64,000 bases of DNA from Polyangiaceae bacterium (GTDB lineage Bacteria > Myxococcota_A > Polyangia > Polyangiales > Polyangiaceae), in NCBI GenBank assembly GCA_029266615.1, contig JAQSWN010000043.1:1-64000 (forward strand), read 5' to 3'. The position numbers and the translations under genes are program-made. The notes under the pieces were generated by a model, which was given only the letters and a program-made list of their open reading frames with translations, made no database searches and was not told where the DNA came from. Shown piece by piece: positions 8,356 through 16,811 of this stretch (positions are counted from its first letter, which is position 1; every line of letters begins with the position of its first letter).

Positions 8356-10680
8356 ATGGAACTGAGGGTGTGCGTGAAGCGAGTGGCAACGGGTGCGCTG
8401 GTGCTCGGAGCATTGGCAGCGGGTTGCTCCGATGGCGACAGCACCCCACCCGATAACTCGGGCGCGGGCGAGCATTCCGCGGGCGGTGAAGGGGGCGGAG
8501 GCGGAGGTGGGAGTGGAAACGTAGCGGGGACGAGCGGGGAACAAGGTGGCGAAGCGGGTACGAGCGCTCTCGCGGGCGCGCCGTCATCGGCGGGAGCCGG
8601 AGGCGCCGGTAGCGGCGGCAGCGCGACGGACGCCGGTCATGCGAACGGCGGTGAGGTTGCGGGTGGCAGCGATGCAGGCGGCGCTCCGCCGTCACCTCCT
8701 ACGGACGTGACCCACGCGGACGTGCTGCCACTGATCACGACGGATGAGCCGGTGCTGGCGACGGAGCTTTCGATCTCGCACATCGCGACCTCGGGTGACG
8801 GGTGGCTCGTCGTTCATCGCGATGGGAGCTTGCGCCTAGGCGCGCGAGTGCTTGCAAAGGACGGTACTCCCTCCGGACCTGGATTCGACGTCACGACGGA
8901 GGGCGAGGCGACCGCCGCTGGGGTCGCGTTCGACGGCGAGGCGTACGTGGTCGTTTGGATCGAAGAGCGCCCTATCGCCCGCATCCTCAAGTACCGCCGC
9001 GTCGGTACCGACGGGCAATTGCTGGGCCCTGCCGTCGAGCTACGCAGCGGAGGCACGGGGGTGATAAGTCAGGTCGCGGTAGCAAGCGGCGACGAGGGGA
9101 CCCTCGTGATCAATTGTGGCGTCGGAGAAGCCGCTGGCTGCGAGCCGTTCCTGATTGATGGCACCACGACGAGTGGCGGCTTCGTGAGCCTCGCTGAAGG
9201 GCCCGCCAACGTGAGCCTCGCCTACTCCGACGGGGCGTGGCTTTTAGCTCTGGGCTCCTACGATGCGCCGAAAACGTCACTCTGGCGGGTGGGCGCGAAT
9301 GGCTCGTTCACAGAAGCGGCTCCCCTCGCTTTGGCGACGGGCGGCCAGGAAGCGTTCCCGACCGTCGCGCCCTATGAGGAAGGGTTCCTGGTCGCCTGGA
9401 ACGCGGGCAAGGAAGTCCTGGGGGCAAACGTCGCCTCGACCGGTTCCGTCACCGCCCTGTCCAAGCCGATTGCGACATGGCTGACGAAAATAGACACGGC
9501 ATTCGAGCTGATGAGCAGCGCGGGCGGTCTGGCCTTGTTTTCGCCTGGCTCCGGCGTTCATTGGTTGAAGGCGGACCTCACCGTGGACGAAAACTTCGTC
9601 GGTGTCGCCGGCACCGCCGCGGCCATGGACGCGACGTCGCTCATCAGCGCCGCAGGGCCCCGCGTCAACCGGGTCGGCATCGGCACGAGCAACGTGACCT
9701 TCGATATTCCGATCGTCATGCGGCAGCCCAACCAGATCTTGCAGGGCGTCGCGGCGGGGCCCCATGGTTACTTGGTCGCCTATTTTTCGGAGGGAAGGCT
9801 GTTCGTGAGTCGACGCGCCGGAGACGGCAGTCCCTCCGCCCCACCCATTCTGATCAGCAATTACGACGACGTCCCCATCCAGGATATGGTCGGGACGGAC
9901 GACGGTTGGCTCCTTTCCTATCGCTACAACGACAAGCAAGCGATACAGCGCGTGGCGGCGGATGGGTCTTTGCAGCCGTTCGTTGCCGCTTCGGCGGGAC
10001 TCTCCTTTCACGGCGCGCTCGCGAAGCGGCCGGGCGGAGCTTTACTCGTCTATGAGCAAGCCGATGGTGCGAATCTGGTGATTCGAGCCGCACCCATCGC
10101 GGCTTCGGGCATGGTGGGTCCCTCTGAGCTCGTCGCGTCGGTCCCCCAATCACCTTCGAGCTTCAGGCTCACCGCCTTTCGGACGCCCAACGGCCACGAG
10201 GTCGTCTGGTCGACGCGAGAGCAAGGCCTGTGGAGCGCTCGCTTGAACGCGGACGGAGTAATGGAAGGAAGCCCCGCCCAGCTGAGCGAGGCTGGGAGTA
10301 GCGCGCGCACGGTTTCGGGCGTTACGGCGAGGAATGGCCGCTGGCTGGCGTGGGCCGACTCGAGCGGCGACTACGTCCGGCCGCCCGCAGGACAGACGCA
10401 CGAGCTTTCCGGCTCAGCCTCTCTGCAAGTGCTGGATGGAACGGCGATTGTCGCTTGGGCGAGCCCGCCTCAGGTGCACGTCGCGTTGGGCGCGCCGAAC
10501 GGCGAGCTCGCCGAGGTGGAAGCGATCGACGGCGCGTCTTTCAACTCGGGGTCGGCCTACCCTCGTCCCTTCCTTTCCGAACCGCGCGGGAGACAGTTCC
10601 TCTGCGCATTTACGCAGATTCAACGCGAGTACGGGAACGTCAGCCGGCGCGCTGTGCTGTCCGTGCTCGAAGCCAACTGA
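8356..10680 (+). CDS. Large lipoprotein with Gly-rich linker, possible beta-propeller
   Basis: 774-aa predicted lipoprotein: signal with lipobox LAAGC, then about 90 residues of Gly/Ala/Ser linker, then a long beta-rich region. That region repeats a pattern of GDGWLVVHRDGSLRL, AFDGEAYVVVWIEE, SDGAWLLALGSYD, PYEEGFLVAWNAG and TDDGWLLSYRY. Short blades of aromatic-rich strands spaced about 45-60 residues apart suggest a beta-propeller of several blades. I recognise no catalytic motif and no named family. The start is the first ATG; no clear ribosome site is seen, and an in-frame GTG four codons later is the alternative. Similar linkers occur in several other lipoproteins here. Confidence 0.65.
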   Translation: MELRVCVKRVATGALVLGALAAGCSDGDSTPPDNSGAGEHSAGGEGGGGGGGSGNVAGTSGEQGGEAGTSALAGAPSSAGAGGAGSGGSATDAGHANGGEVAGGSDAGGAPPSPPTDVTHADVLPLITTDEPVLATELSISHIATSGDGWLVVHRDGSLRLGARVLAKDGTPSGPGFDVTTEGEATAAGVAFDGEAYVVVWIEERPIARILKYRRVGTDGQLLGPAVELRSGGTGVISQVAVASGDEGTLVINCGVGEAAGCEPFLIDGTTTSGGFVSLAEGPANVSLAYSDGAWLLALGSYDAPKTSLWRVGANGSFTEAAPLALATGGQEAFPTVAPYEEGFLVAWNAGKEVLGANVASTGSVTALSKPIATWLTKIDTAFELMSSAGGLALFSPGSGVHWLKADLTVDENFVGVAGTAAAMDATSLISAAGPRVNRVGIGTSNVTFDIPIVMRQPNQILQGVAAGPHGYLVAYFSEGRLFVSRRAGDGSPSAPPILISNYDDVPIQDMVGTDDGWLLSYRYNDKQAIQRVAADGSLQPFVAASAGLSFHGALAKRPGGALLVYEQADGANLVIRAAPIAASGMVGPSELVASVPQSPSSFRLTAFRTPNGHEVVWSTREQGLWSARLNADGVMEGSPAQLSEAGSSARTVSGVTARNGRWLAWADSSGDYVRPPAGQTHELSGSASLQVLDGTAIVAWASPPQVHVALGAPNGELAEVEAIDGASFNSGSAYPRPFLSEPRGRQFLCAFTQIQREYGNVSRRAVLSVLEAN

Positions 10681-10735
10681 GACGGACCCCGAAACATTTG
10701 TTCGCCAGCGAGCGGCGCACTAAGTTTCGGCCACC

Positions 10736-11581
10736 TTGATTGCCGATTTTTTACTGAACGAGCTCGTGGACCGCGCTTTGGCCGAGGACCTTTCCGGAGG
10801 CGACGTGACGAGCGCGGCGTGCGTTGCCGAAGAGGAGCGCGCGGTCGCGAAGGCGGTGGCCCACGCGCCGCTCGTGGTGTGCGGCGGGGCCGCGTTCGCT
10901 CGCGCCTTCTATCGTGTGGACCCGGGCTTGCGCGTCGAGGAAAAGCTCGCGGACGGTAGTCGCGCGGAGCCGGGCGAGGTGCTTTGGATCGTCGAAGGGT
11001 CGGCGCGCTCCATCTTGATGGCGGAACGGGTCGGGTTGAACTTCGCGCAGCGGCTTTCGGGCGTGGCGACGTTGACGCGAACGTTCGTGGACGCGATTCC
11101 GGCGGGGTCGAAGCTGCGCATCGCGGACACGCGCAAGACGACGCCCGGCTTGCGCGTCTTGGAGCGCTACGCCGTGCGGGTTGGCGGCGGCCACAATCAT
11201 CGTGACTGCTTGGGATCCGCGGTGCTCATCAAGGACAATCACATCGTGGCCGCGGGCGGCATCACGCAGGCGCTTTCGCGGGCGCGCGCGTACGCTCCCC
11301 ACACGTCGCGGCTCGAGATAGAGGTAGAGTCGCTCGAGCAGCTGGACGAAGCGCTCGCGGCAGGGGCGGAGATCGTGATGTTGGACAACTTCGACTCGGC
11401 GGCCCTGCGGGTCGCGGTCGAGAAAGCGCACGATCGCGCCATCGTCGAGGTTTCGGGCGGGCTGACGCTGACGCGAGTAAAAGAGCTGGGCGAGCTGGGG
11501 GTGGACGTGGCGAGCGTGGGCGCGCTGACTCACTCCGCCCCCGCGGCCGACATCGGCTTGGACATCGAGAGGATCGGATGA
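10736..11581 (+). CDS. nadC: Nicotinate-nucleotide pyrophosphorylase (carboxylating)
   Basis: Quinolinate phosphoribosyltransferase of de novo NAD synthesis: quinolinate plus PRPP gives nicotinate mononucleotide, CO2 and pyrophosphate. The 281-aa product has the family's signature stretches LAEDLSGGDVTS, ERVGLNFAQRLSGVAT, DTRKTTPGLR, the basic quinolinate-binding VGGGHNHRDCL, LIKDNHI and the barrel motifs EIEVES and MLDNFD. Length is normal. TTG at 10736 is the likely start; no strong ribosome site is visible. The stop overlaps the biotin ligase start by 4 nt (ATGA), so the two are translationally coupled. No nadA or nadB is nearby. Confidence 0.95.
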   Translation: MIADFLLNELVDRALAEDLSGGDVTSAACVAEEERAVAKAVAHAPLVVCGGAAFARAFYRVDPGLRVEEKLADGSRAEPGEVLWIVEGSARSILMAERVGLNFAQRLSGVATLTRTFVDAIPAGSKLRIADTRKTTPGLRVLERYAVRVGGGHNHRDCLGSAVLIKDNHIVAAGGITQALSRARAYAPHTSRLEIEVESLEQLDEALAAGAEIVMLDNFDSAALRVAVEKAHDRAIVEVSGGLTLTRVKELGELGVDVASVGALTHSAPAADIGLDIERIG

Positions 11582-12351
11582 GCTTCGATTTAGCGCTGTT
11601 CGAAGCGGAGGTCGCGACGCGCGGGCTCGCGCTCGGCAGCCGAGTGAGCTGGAGCGACGAGACGACTTCCACGAACGACGACGCGCTCGCCGCTGCCAAG
11701 GCCGGCGCGCTGCACGGCACGTTGTTCGGCGCGGAGACTCAGTCCCGCGGGCGCGGGCGTCGCGGGAACGAATGGGTCTCGACGCCCGGTGCGGGGCTCT
11801 GGTTCTCGCTCTTGCTTCGTCCGGAGCTGCGCCCGGAGCTGGCGCCCGGGCTCGCGCTGTGCGCCGGCCTTGCCGTGCGGCACGCATTAGCGGCGCGGGT
11901 TGCGGCAAAGGTGCTGGTGAAATGGCCGAACGACGTGCTGGCTGGCGGAAAGAAAGTGGCCGGCATCTTGGTGGAGAGCCAATTCACGAGCGCGCAGGTG
12001 ACGTGCGTCGTCGTCGGCGTAGGCATCAACGTCACGCAAGCAGCGTTTCCAGAGCCGATCGCGGAGCTGGCGACGTCTTTGTCGCTGCTAGGCGCGGCTG
12101 AGCTCGGACGCGAGCGCTTGCTTTCGGACGTGCTGGAAGCGCTCGAGGGCGAGCTGTCCCGCATCGGAACTTACGGGTTGTCCGCGGTCGCGGAGGCGTT
12201 ACGGCCCCACGACGCCCTCTTCGAGCGGCGGCTACGGGTCGGGGACGTGGAAGGAGAAGGCGCCGGTATCGACGCGTCCGGCGCACTGCTCGTGCGGCGC
12301 CAGGCGGGTGACGTGACGGCGGTGGTCTCGGGGCACGTGGAGCTTCTTTGA
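11578..12351 (+). CDS. birA: Biotin--[acetyl-CoA-carboxylase] ligase
   Basis: Attaches biotin to the biotin carboxyl carrier protein via biotinyl-AMP. The 257-aa protein starts directly at the catalytic core (TTSTNDDALAAAKAG) and has the biotin/ATP loop GRGRRGNEW, KWPNDVLAGGKKVAGIL and VGVGINV, with a small C-terminal SH3-like domain. It lacks the N-terminal winged helix of E. coli BirA, so it is a monofunctional (class I) ligase without repressor function. It overlaps nadC by 4 nt upstream and a small membrane gene by 4 nt downstream, forming a three-gene operon. Confidence 0.94.
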   Translation: MSFDLALFEAEVATRGLALGSRVSWSDETTSTNDDALAAAKAGALHGTLFGAETQSRGRGRRGNEWVSTPGAGLWFSLLLRPELRPELAPGLALCAGLAVRHALAARVAAKVLVKWPNDVLAGGKKVAGILVESQFTSAQVTCVVVGVGINVTQAAFPEPIAELATSLSLLGAAELGRERLLSDVLEALEGELSRIGTYGLSAVAEALRPHDALFERRLRVGDVEGEGAGIDASGALLVRRQAGDVTAVVSGHVELL

Positions 12352-12764
12352 TCGGAGCTTTCGGGTTGCTCGCGCTGGGCTACGGCGCTTACTCGTCATG
12401 GCGGCTTCGGAGATGGTACGGGGCGGCGCTGGTGGCGCTGGGCGCGGCGCTGCTCGGGCTGGAGGTCTACGCGCGAATTCATCCGGAGCCACCGCCCGCC
12501 GCCGAGCTGCGCTTGAGCGGCGCAGAGCAAGCGGCGATGCGGATTCAGCTCGCGCAGAGCGAGCTTCGCGCGGCCGGCTTCGCGGTGCCGCGCACCGGTG
12601 ACGCGGGAAGCGGCGTGACCGCGGTGGACGGCGACTTTACCGCGCGCATCAGCCGTCGAGGCGATGGGTTCCGTCTCGAGCGCACCGGGTATCCACCGCT
12701 CGAGGGGGTGACGCTGCCAGAGGCTTTGGCCAAGATTCGGGAAGCGCGCACCCCCAAGCCGTGA
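12348..12764 (+). CDS. Small membrane protein of unknown function
   Basis: 138-aa protein beginning TTG within the biotin ligase stop codon (4-nt overlap). Two hydrophobic segments (IGAFGLLALGYGAYSSW and ALVALGAALLGLEVYA) are followed by a soluble domain of about 95 residues with a beta-rich core (VDGDFTARISRRGDGFRLERTG). I recognise no family. Tight coupling to nadC and birA argues that it is a real gene, but gives no function. It is convergent with the Cys-rich lipoprotein gene, with 3 nt between the ends. Confidence 0.6.
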   Translation: MIGAFGLLALGYGAYSSWRLRRWYGAALVALGAALLGLEVYARIHPEPPPAAELRLSGAEQAAMRIQLAQSELRAAGFAVPRTGDAGSGVTAVDGDFTARISRRGDGFRLERTGYPPLEGVTLPEALAKIREARTPKP

Positions 12765-12767
12765 GGC

Positions 12768-13694
12768 TCACTGCACCGGGCAAACCATCTGGCAGCTGCC
12801 GTTCACGCAGGCTTGTACCGCGCACATGTCGTTCAGCTCGCACTTGATGCACTGGTCGAAGGCGACGGGGCAGTCCTTCACGGTCGTGCACTCGGGCTCG
12901 GGGTTGGGTGGGCACGCGAAGACGCACTTGTTCTCGATGCACTCGAACGTCGCACAGGTGTCGTTGCCGCATGCAACGCAGACGGGCGGAGGCGCGCCGC
13001 AATCCATGGTCGTCTTGCACGTACCGGGGTCGAAGCATTGCGGCACACCGGCTTGGCACTTGCCGTCCAGGTTGCAGTAGCCGACGGAGGAGTCGTCGCA
13101 CATGTCACCGGGGGCGCACGCCTTGCAAGCGCTGCCGCACGTTTGGCCCTTGCACTGTGCCTCGCCGCCGCAGCTCGGGAGCGAGTTTTGACAGACGCCC
13201 ATCAAGCACGTGGCGCTCGGACAAGACTTGGTGCCGTCTCCGCAATCCTCACAGGGCACGTCCTGCACCGGACAGTCCCGGTCCCTTCCGCATTCGACCG
13301 CACAAGTGTCGCGCGTGTGCACGCAAAGGCCCTTGGGCCCGCAGTACGTTTTGTTGCACGCGTAGGAGCCGTCCGCGCACGGCTCGCACGGTGCGCCGTA
13401 GTCAGGACAGTCCATGTCGGAGCTGCACATTTCCACGCCTGGCCCCGCGCCGGTTCCGGCAACGCCCGGATCCCTGCCGGCGGCTGCGCCCATGCCGACC
13501 GCGCCGGTCGTCCCCGCGCCCGCACCGGTAGCACCTTCACCCTTCGTGCCACCGGTACCGGTCGTCGAGCTGCCGGAGCTCCCCATTCCGGGGTCTTCCC
13601 CACTGCCGATGGACGAGGCCCCACCGCACGCCCCGAGCACGCTCACACTCACGCTCACCAGCAGACCCCAACGCACGACCTTCTTCGACTTCAT
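12768..13694 (-). CDS. Cys-rich lipoprotein
   Basis: 308-aa predicted lipoprotein with lipobox LGAC, a Gly/Thr/Ser linker of about 70 residues, then a Cys-rich region of about 220 residues with some three dozen cysteines. Repeated modules follow the pattern C-x4-DCPx-x-PCEPCADGS, C-x2-GVC and C-x4-CVxACGNDTC. The modules suggest a chain of small disulfide-knotted domains outside the cytoplasm. I recognise no enzyme motif. Such Cys-rich, linker-bearing lipoproteins are common in Polyangia. An AAGG-rich stretch precedes the ATG. Function unknown; a surface binding or structural role is inferred. Confidence 0.68.
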   Translation of the reverse strand: MKSKKVVRWGLLVSVSVSVLGACGGASSIGSGEDPGMGSSGSSTTGTGGTKGEGATGAGAGTTGAVGMGAAAGRDPGVAGTGAGPGVEMCSSDMDCPDYGAPCEPCADGSYACNKTYCGPKGLCVHTRDTCAVECGRDRDCPVQDVPCEDCGDGTKSCPSATCLMGVCQNSLPSCGGEAQCKGQTCGSACKACAPGDMCDDSSVGYCNLDGKCQAGVPQCFDPGTCKTTMDCGAPPPVCVACGNDTCATFECIENKCVFACPPNPEPECTTVKDCPVAFDQCIKCELNDMCAVQACVNGSCQMVCPVQ

Positions 13695-13743
13695 CGTAAG
13701 CCCTTCCTTTCCAAGAGTGATCCCCGGCGGCGGCGGCGAGCGA

Positions 13744-14529
13744 TCACGGAAAGTTCACTTCGAGCGCCGCGCGCGCGCGAGCGGCGTGCGGGCTCTTCGG
13801 AAACCCGGACGCGAGTCGCTCCGCGGCACGTCGCGCTTCCTTCGTGCGACCGAGGCGCTGGTAGCTTTCGAGCTGGAGGAATAGGACCTCCGGTAAGAGC
13901 CGCGCTTCGGGGAACTCACGTTCGTAGCGAGACAGCTGCGCGAGCCCGGCCTCCGATCGCCCCGCAGCGAGCAAGCTTCGCGCGTCGTCCACGAACGCGA
14001 CTTCCGCGGCCAGAGGCGCCCCGACGTCGGGCCGGGGTTCGACCGCGGGCTCCCGCCCGGTGGCGCTCGTTCGCGGCGGCGCGGACGGCGAGGCCGCGGG
14101 GATGGCCGGCTCGGGCGCGGGAGCCGAGACGCGTGGCTCGGAGCTTGCGCGGCTCACCGCCGGGGCCCGAACCGCCTGCGGCTTCGGGGCTGAAACCGCG
14201 GGCGGCGGAGCCTGGAAGGGCGCCGCCACCAGAGTGGCGGCGCCGGCAAGGCCGACCCCTCCAACGACCCCAACGCCTACCCACTTGAGCAAAAGAGCGC
14301 CCGTAACCGCTTTGCCGGCGCTGGCGGAGACGGCACTCGCCAACTTCGCGCCGCTCGCGGCCGCAGCGGCGCCGGCCGCGCTGGTCGTGGTGAGCACGGC
14401 GCTGGAGACGCCGAGCGCCGTCAACGTTCGCTGCACGCCCGCGTCGCTCGGTTGCTCGTCGGCGCTGGCTCGAAGCAGCTCCGCCGCCAAGCCGCCTCTA
14501 CGCCCGGAGATTCGTTCGGGATCCGTCAT
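13744..14529 (-). CDS. Putative anti-sigma-like membrane protein with TPR-type C-terminus
   Basis: 261-aa protein whose ATG overlaps the stop of the upstream ECF sigma gene (4 nt). The first ~75 residues are cytoplasmic and Ala-rich, followed by one hydrophobic segment (VGVGVVGGVGLAGAATLVAA), a Pro/Ala linker, and a C-terminal helical hairpin region (ARSLLAAGRSEAGLAQLSRYEREFP, in two TPR-like units). This layout, cytoplasmic part-TM-periplasmic TPR, recurs in proteins paired with ECF sigma factors in myxobacteria, so an anti-sigma role is inferred. The usual ZAS zinc motif is absent. Confidence 0.6.
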   Translation of the reverse strand: MTDPERISGRRGGLAAELLRASADEQPSDAGVQRTLTALGVSSAVLTTTSAAGAAAAASGAKLASAVSASAGKAVTGALLLKWVGVGVVGGVGLAGAATLVAAPFQAPPPAVSAPKPQAVRAPAVSRASSEPRVSAPAPEPAIPAASPSAPPRTSATGREPAVEPRPDVGAPLAAEVAFVDDARSLLAAGRSEAGLAQLSRYEREFPEARLLPEVLFLQLESYQRLGRTKEARRAAERLASGFPKSPHAARARAALEVNFP

Positions 14530-15101
14530 CGCTCGCCTCCAGAAAAACGACGACGCGCTTCCTCGCGCGCGGCTCGCTGTTCGAAATCTTCACGCGCGCG
14601 ACGCAAGCGCGAGGCGGCCGTACCGACCGGGATCTGGCACAGCTCCGCGATCTCCGGCGTCGACAGCTCCTCCAGCTCGAAGAGCACGAAGACGACGCGC
14701 AACTCCTCCGGCATCTCGTCGAGTAGTCGGTCGAGCAACGCGCGCGCTTGCCGCTTCTCCAACACCTGTTCGGCGTTCGGCTCGCGTGTTTCACGCTCCG
14801 CCGCCGCTTCGAGCGGCTCCTCGCGTCGGCGGCCCAGGCTGCGACGCGCTCGCGCACCCACGTTCAGCGCGACTCCGTACAGGAACGCGCGCTCCCGCCG
14901 CGGCTCGATCGCGCCGAGCTTGGCGGCTGCATTCAAGAAGACGTGCTGGGCCGCGTCGTCCGCGTCGCCGCTGCCGAGCCCCAAGCGCCGCAGCAAACGC
15001 CACACGAAGGCGTAGTGTTGACGCACCAGAGCCGCGACGCGCTCCGGCGGCACGGGGGGTGACGAAGCGGGGTCGTCCACAGCGGCTGCCTCGGCTGCCA
15101 C
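14526..15101 (-). CDS. RNA polymerase ECF-type sigma factor
   Basis: 191-aa sigma-70 family member with region 2 (VRQHYAFVWRLLRRLG, DADDAAQHVFLNAAAKL, RAFLYGVALNVGARARR) and region 4 (LLDEMPEELRVVFVLFELEELSTPE, then IPVGTAASRLRRAREDFE). Regions 1.1 and 3 are missing, as in ECF factors. GTG start; the stop overlaps the TPR/TM protein, its likely regulator. Upstream by 32 nt lies a secreted beta-barrel-like protein gene on the same strand. Signal and target promoters are not deducible. Confidence 0.88.
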   Translation of the reverse strand: MAAEAAAVDDPASSPPVPPERVAALVRQHYAFVWRLLRRLGLGSGDADDAAQHVFLNAAAKLGAIEPRRERAFLYGVALNVGARARRSLGRRREEPLEAAAERETREPNAEQVLEKRQARALLDRLLDEMPEELRVVFVLFELEELSTPEIAELCQIPVGTAASRLRRAREDFEQRAAREEARRRFSGGER

Positions 15102-15133
15102 GTCGATTTATCCCCGACGTACCCCGACGCCGA

Positions 15134-16129
15134 TCACCAAAAGCGCACGCCGCCAGAGAGTCCCGCGGAAGCCGCGAAGGGCGGAGCTAAGTATGCGTCT
15201 TTGCGAGGGTTCTCGAAGGTAAAACGGTAGCCTTGGCGCAACGGCAAAAGCCCGGCGACCCGGATCTCTGCCCAAAAAGCGGACCGAGGCTCCCAAGCCA
15301 GACGCAGCTCCGCACCGGCCGCCGCCCAGAAGATGCCCTGCCCGCTCGCCGAGGTGAGCTGCGAGTCGCGCACGCCTGCCACGTGCAGGTATCCCAAATC
15401 CAAGAGCGCACAGGGCGCGATCGCCAGATCACGGGGACCGTAGCGCCAGGGACAGACGCTGGTCTCGATGCCCTGGGTGCGGAGCTTGGCGCGGCGCCCT
15501 TGGTCGTCTGCGACGAAGTCGTCCCAGCCGTAGTGCGCCGCGAGTCGGAGCGCCCACCCTCCACGAAAATCCAGCTGGCCGAGCAGACCGAGGCTCGGCG
15601 CGTGCACGGCTCCCGCGTAACCGCCGGTCAGGCCGATGCGCATGCTGGTGACCCTACGCGGGGGCGACGCCGTCGCACGGAAAGCACGCGGCGGCTCCCA
15701 CTTCGGGGGGTGCCGCGCCGGCCGCGGGCGCGGGGACGACGAGGTCATCACCGGTAAAGGCAGGACGCGCGAGTCTTCATCGAGGGTTGCGTCCAGAGCT
15801 AGGGCGGTGATCAGCGCCAAGCTGCTCACGACGGCGTCGCACTGCTCGCCACGCACGCTGCGACTGACCGCGGCGCCGGCGTCGTCCAAAAATTCGATAC
15901 GTCCCAAGAATCCGCCCGCATCCTCCGCGATCGCGACGCGAAAGGTGCGCGCCAGCTCTTCCGGAGCCGCCAAGCGACCGCGCGCGGTGCGCTCACGGAC
16001 GCGCGCCACGAAAGCGTCCGCTTCCGGGCAAGCGTGAGGCGCCCCGTAGCGAAACCGCACTGCTTCTTCGGCGCCAGCCGCGCCGAAAGGCCAGATCAGG
16101 ACGACCAGCAGAAGCCACCACCGCAACAC
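15134..16129 (-). CDS. Secreted protein of ECF operon, probable outer-membrane barrel
   Basis: 331-aa protein. GTG at 16129 is chosen because GAGG precedes it by 8 nt and a signal peptide follows at once (VLRWWLLLVVLIWPFGAAGA); the open frame runs further upstream into the preceding gene. Residues about 22-140 contain a Cys pair (CPEADAF and GEQCDAVVSSLALITALALD), a pattern I have seen in hypothetical myxobacterial proteins. The C-terminal half alternates Gly/aromatic strands (RIGLTGGYAGAV, LRLAAHYGWDDF, AGLSGGVRFW with terminal Trp), like an outer-membrane beta-barrel. It lies between the zinc-finger gene (14-nt gap) and the ECF sigma gene. Function unknown. Confidence 0.62.
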   Translation of the reverse strand: MLRWWLLLVVLIWPFGAAGAEEAVRFRYGAPHACPEADAFVARVRERTARGRLAAPEELARTFRVAIAEDAGGFLGRIEFLDDAGAAVSRSVRGEQCDAVVSSLALITALALDATLDEDSRVLPLPVMTSSSPRPRPARHPPKWEPPRAFRATASPPRRVTSMRIGLTGGYAGAVHAPSLGLLGQLDFRGGWALRLAAHYGWDDFVADDQGRRAKLRTQGIETSVCPWRYGPRDLAIAPCALLDLGYLHVAGVRDSQLTSASGQGIFWAAAGAELRLAWEPRSAFWAEIRVAGLLPLRQGYRFTFENPRKDAYLAPPFAASAGLSGGVRFW

Positions 16130-16143
16130 GCGCCGAGCCTCGC

Positions 16144-16770
16144 TCAAGCGCTGCCGGAGCCGTGCTGGTTTTCTTCGTCTTCTTCGGATCCCTGCGTTTT
16201 CGCGAGTCCGGGGCGTTGCTGGGTGAGCGTTCGTGACAGCGCTTCTGCGTCCTCTTCGCTCAGCTCCGGGGTCAGGCGCCGCACACGCGAAAGCACGTCC
16301 GCGGTGCCGAGGTACGCTTCGGCGCACTCGGCGTGGATGGTGCCGATGGGGTTCGGACGTCCCTCTTCGAACGTCTGCAGCGCGAAGCGCCAGTCGCCCT
16401 TGGCGATGAGCTCGCGGCAGGAGCGACAGTGCGCTCGGCCCGAGCTGGCGCGTTCAGCGCGAACCAAGCGCGCTAAGCGCGGGTGCTCGCTGCCGACCCG
16501 AACGCACTCCTCGAGAAATGACCGCTCGGGCAGCTCTTCGCTCTGGGACTCGAGCACGGGGCCGAGCTTCTCCGGGCGCATCAAAGCGCCGCACGCGAGG
16601 TGAAACCAAGTCGTGGCTTCGCCTTCGCCGTAAGAGTTGGGGCCGCTTTCGCCAAAGCGCAGCTCGCCTTTGGCGATGGGCTTGCCGCAGCCGCGACATT
16701 TCGCACGTCCGGTCGGCGCCGCTTGAATCGAGTCAGGCACGGCGCCAATTTTGGCGGAGCCGTGCGCCAA
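16144..16770 (-). CDS. Protein with two PARP-type zinc fingers
   Basis: 208-aa protein with two copies of a C-x2-C...H-x2-C zinc module. The first is KCRGCGKPIAKGELRFG ending WFHLACGALM; the second is HCRSCRELIAKGDWRF ending TIHAECAEAYL. The GxxKCxxCxKxIxKGxLRxG pattern and the W-H-x2-C end are those of the poly(ADP-ribose) polymerase-type zinc finger, a DNA-break-binding module best known in eukaryotes. No ADP-ribosyltransferase domain follows; the C-terminus is acidic and polar. It may bind nicked DNA or simply be a zinc protein. It begins the likely operon leading to the ECF sigma factor. ATG at 16770; GTG at 16740 is an alternative. Confidence 0.72.
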   Translation of the reverse strand: MAHGSAKIGAVPDSIQAAPTGRAKCRGCGKPIAKGELRFGESGPNSYGEGEATTWFHLACGALMRPEKLGPVLESQSEELPERSFLEECVRVGSEHPRLARLVRAERASSGRAHCRSCRELIAKGDWRFALQTFEEGRPNPIGTIHAECAEAYLGTADVLSRVRRLTPELSEEDAEALSRTLTQQRPGLAKTQGSEEDEENQHGSGSA

Positions 16771-16811
16771 GGGTCAAGTTTCGCGTTCCGGGACCTGCAC
16801 ATCCGCCGCGC

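Noticed and set aside
12813-14288. 491-codon plus-strand open frame
   Set aside because: It runs antisense across the Cys-rich lipoprotein and the TPR protein, with Arg/Ala-biased composition and no domain.
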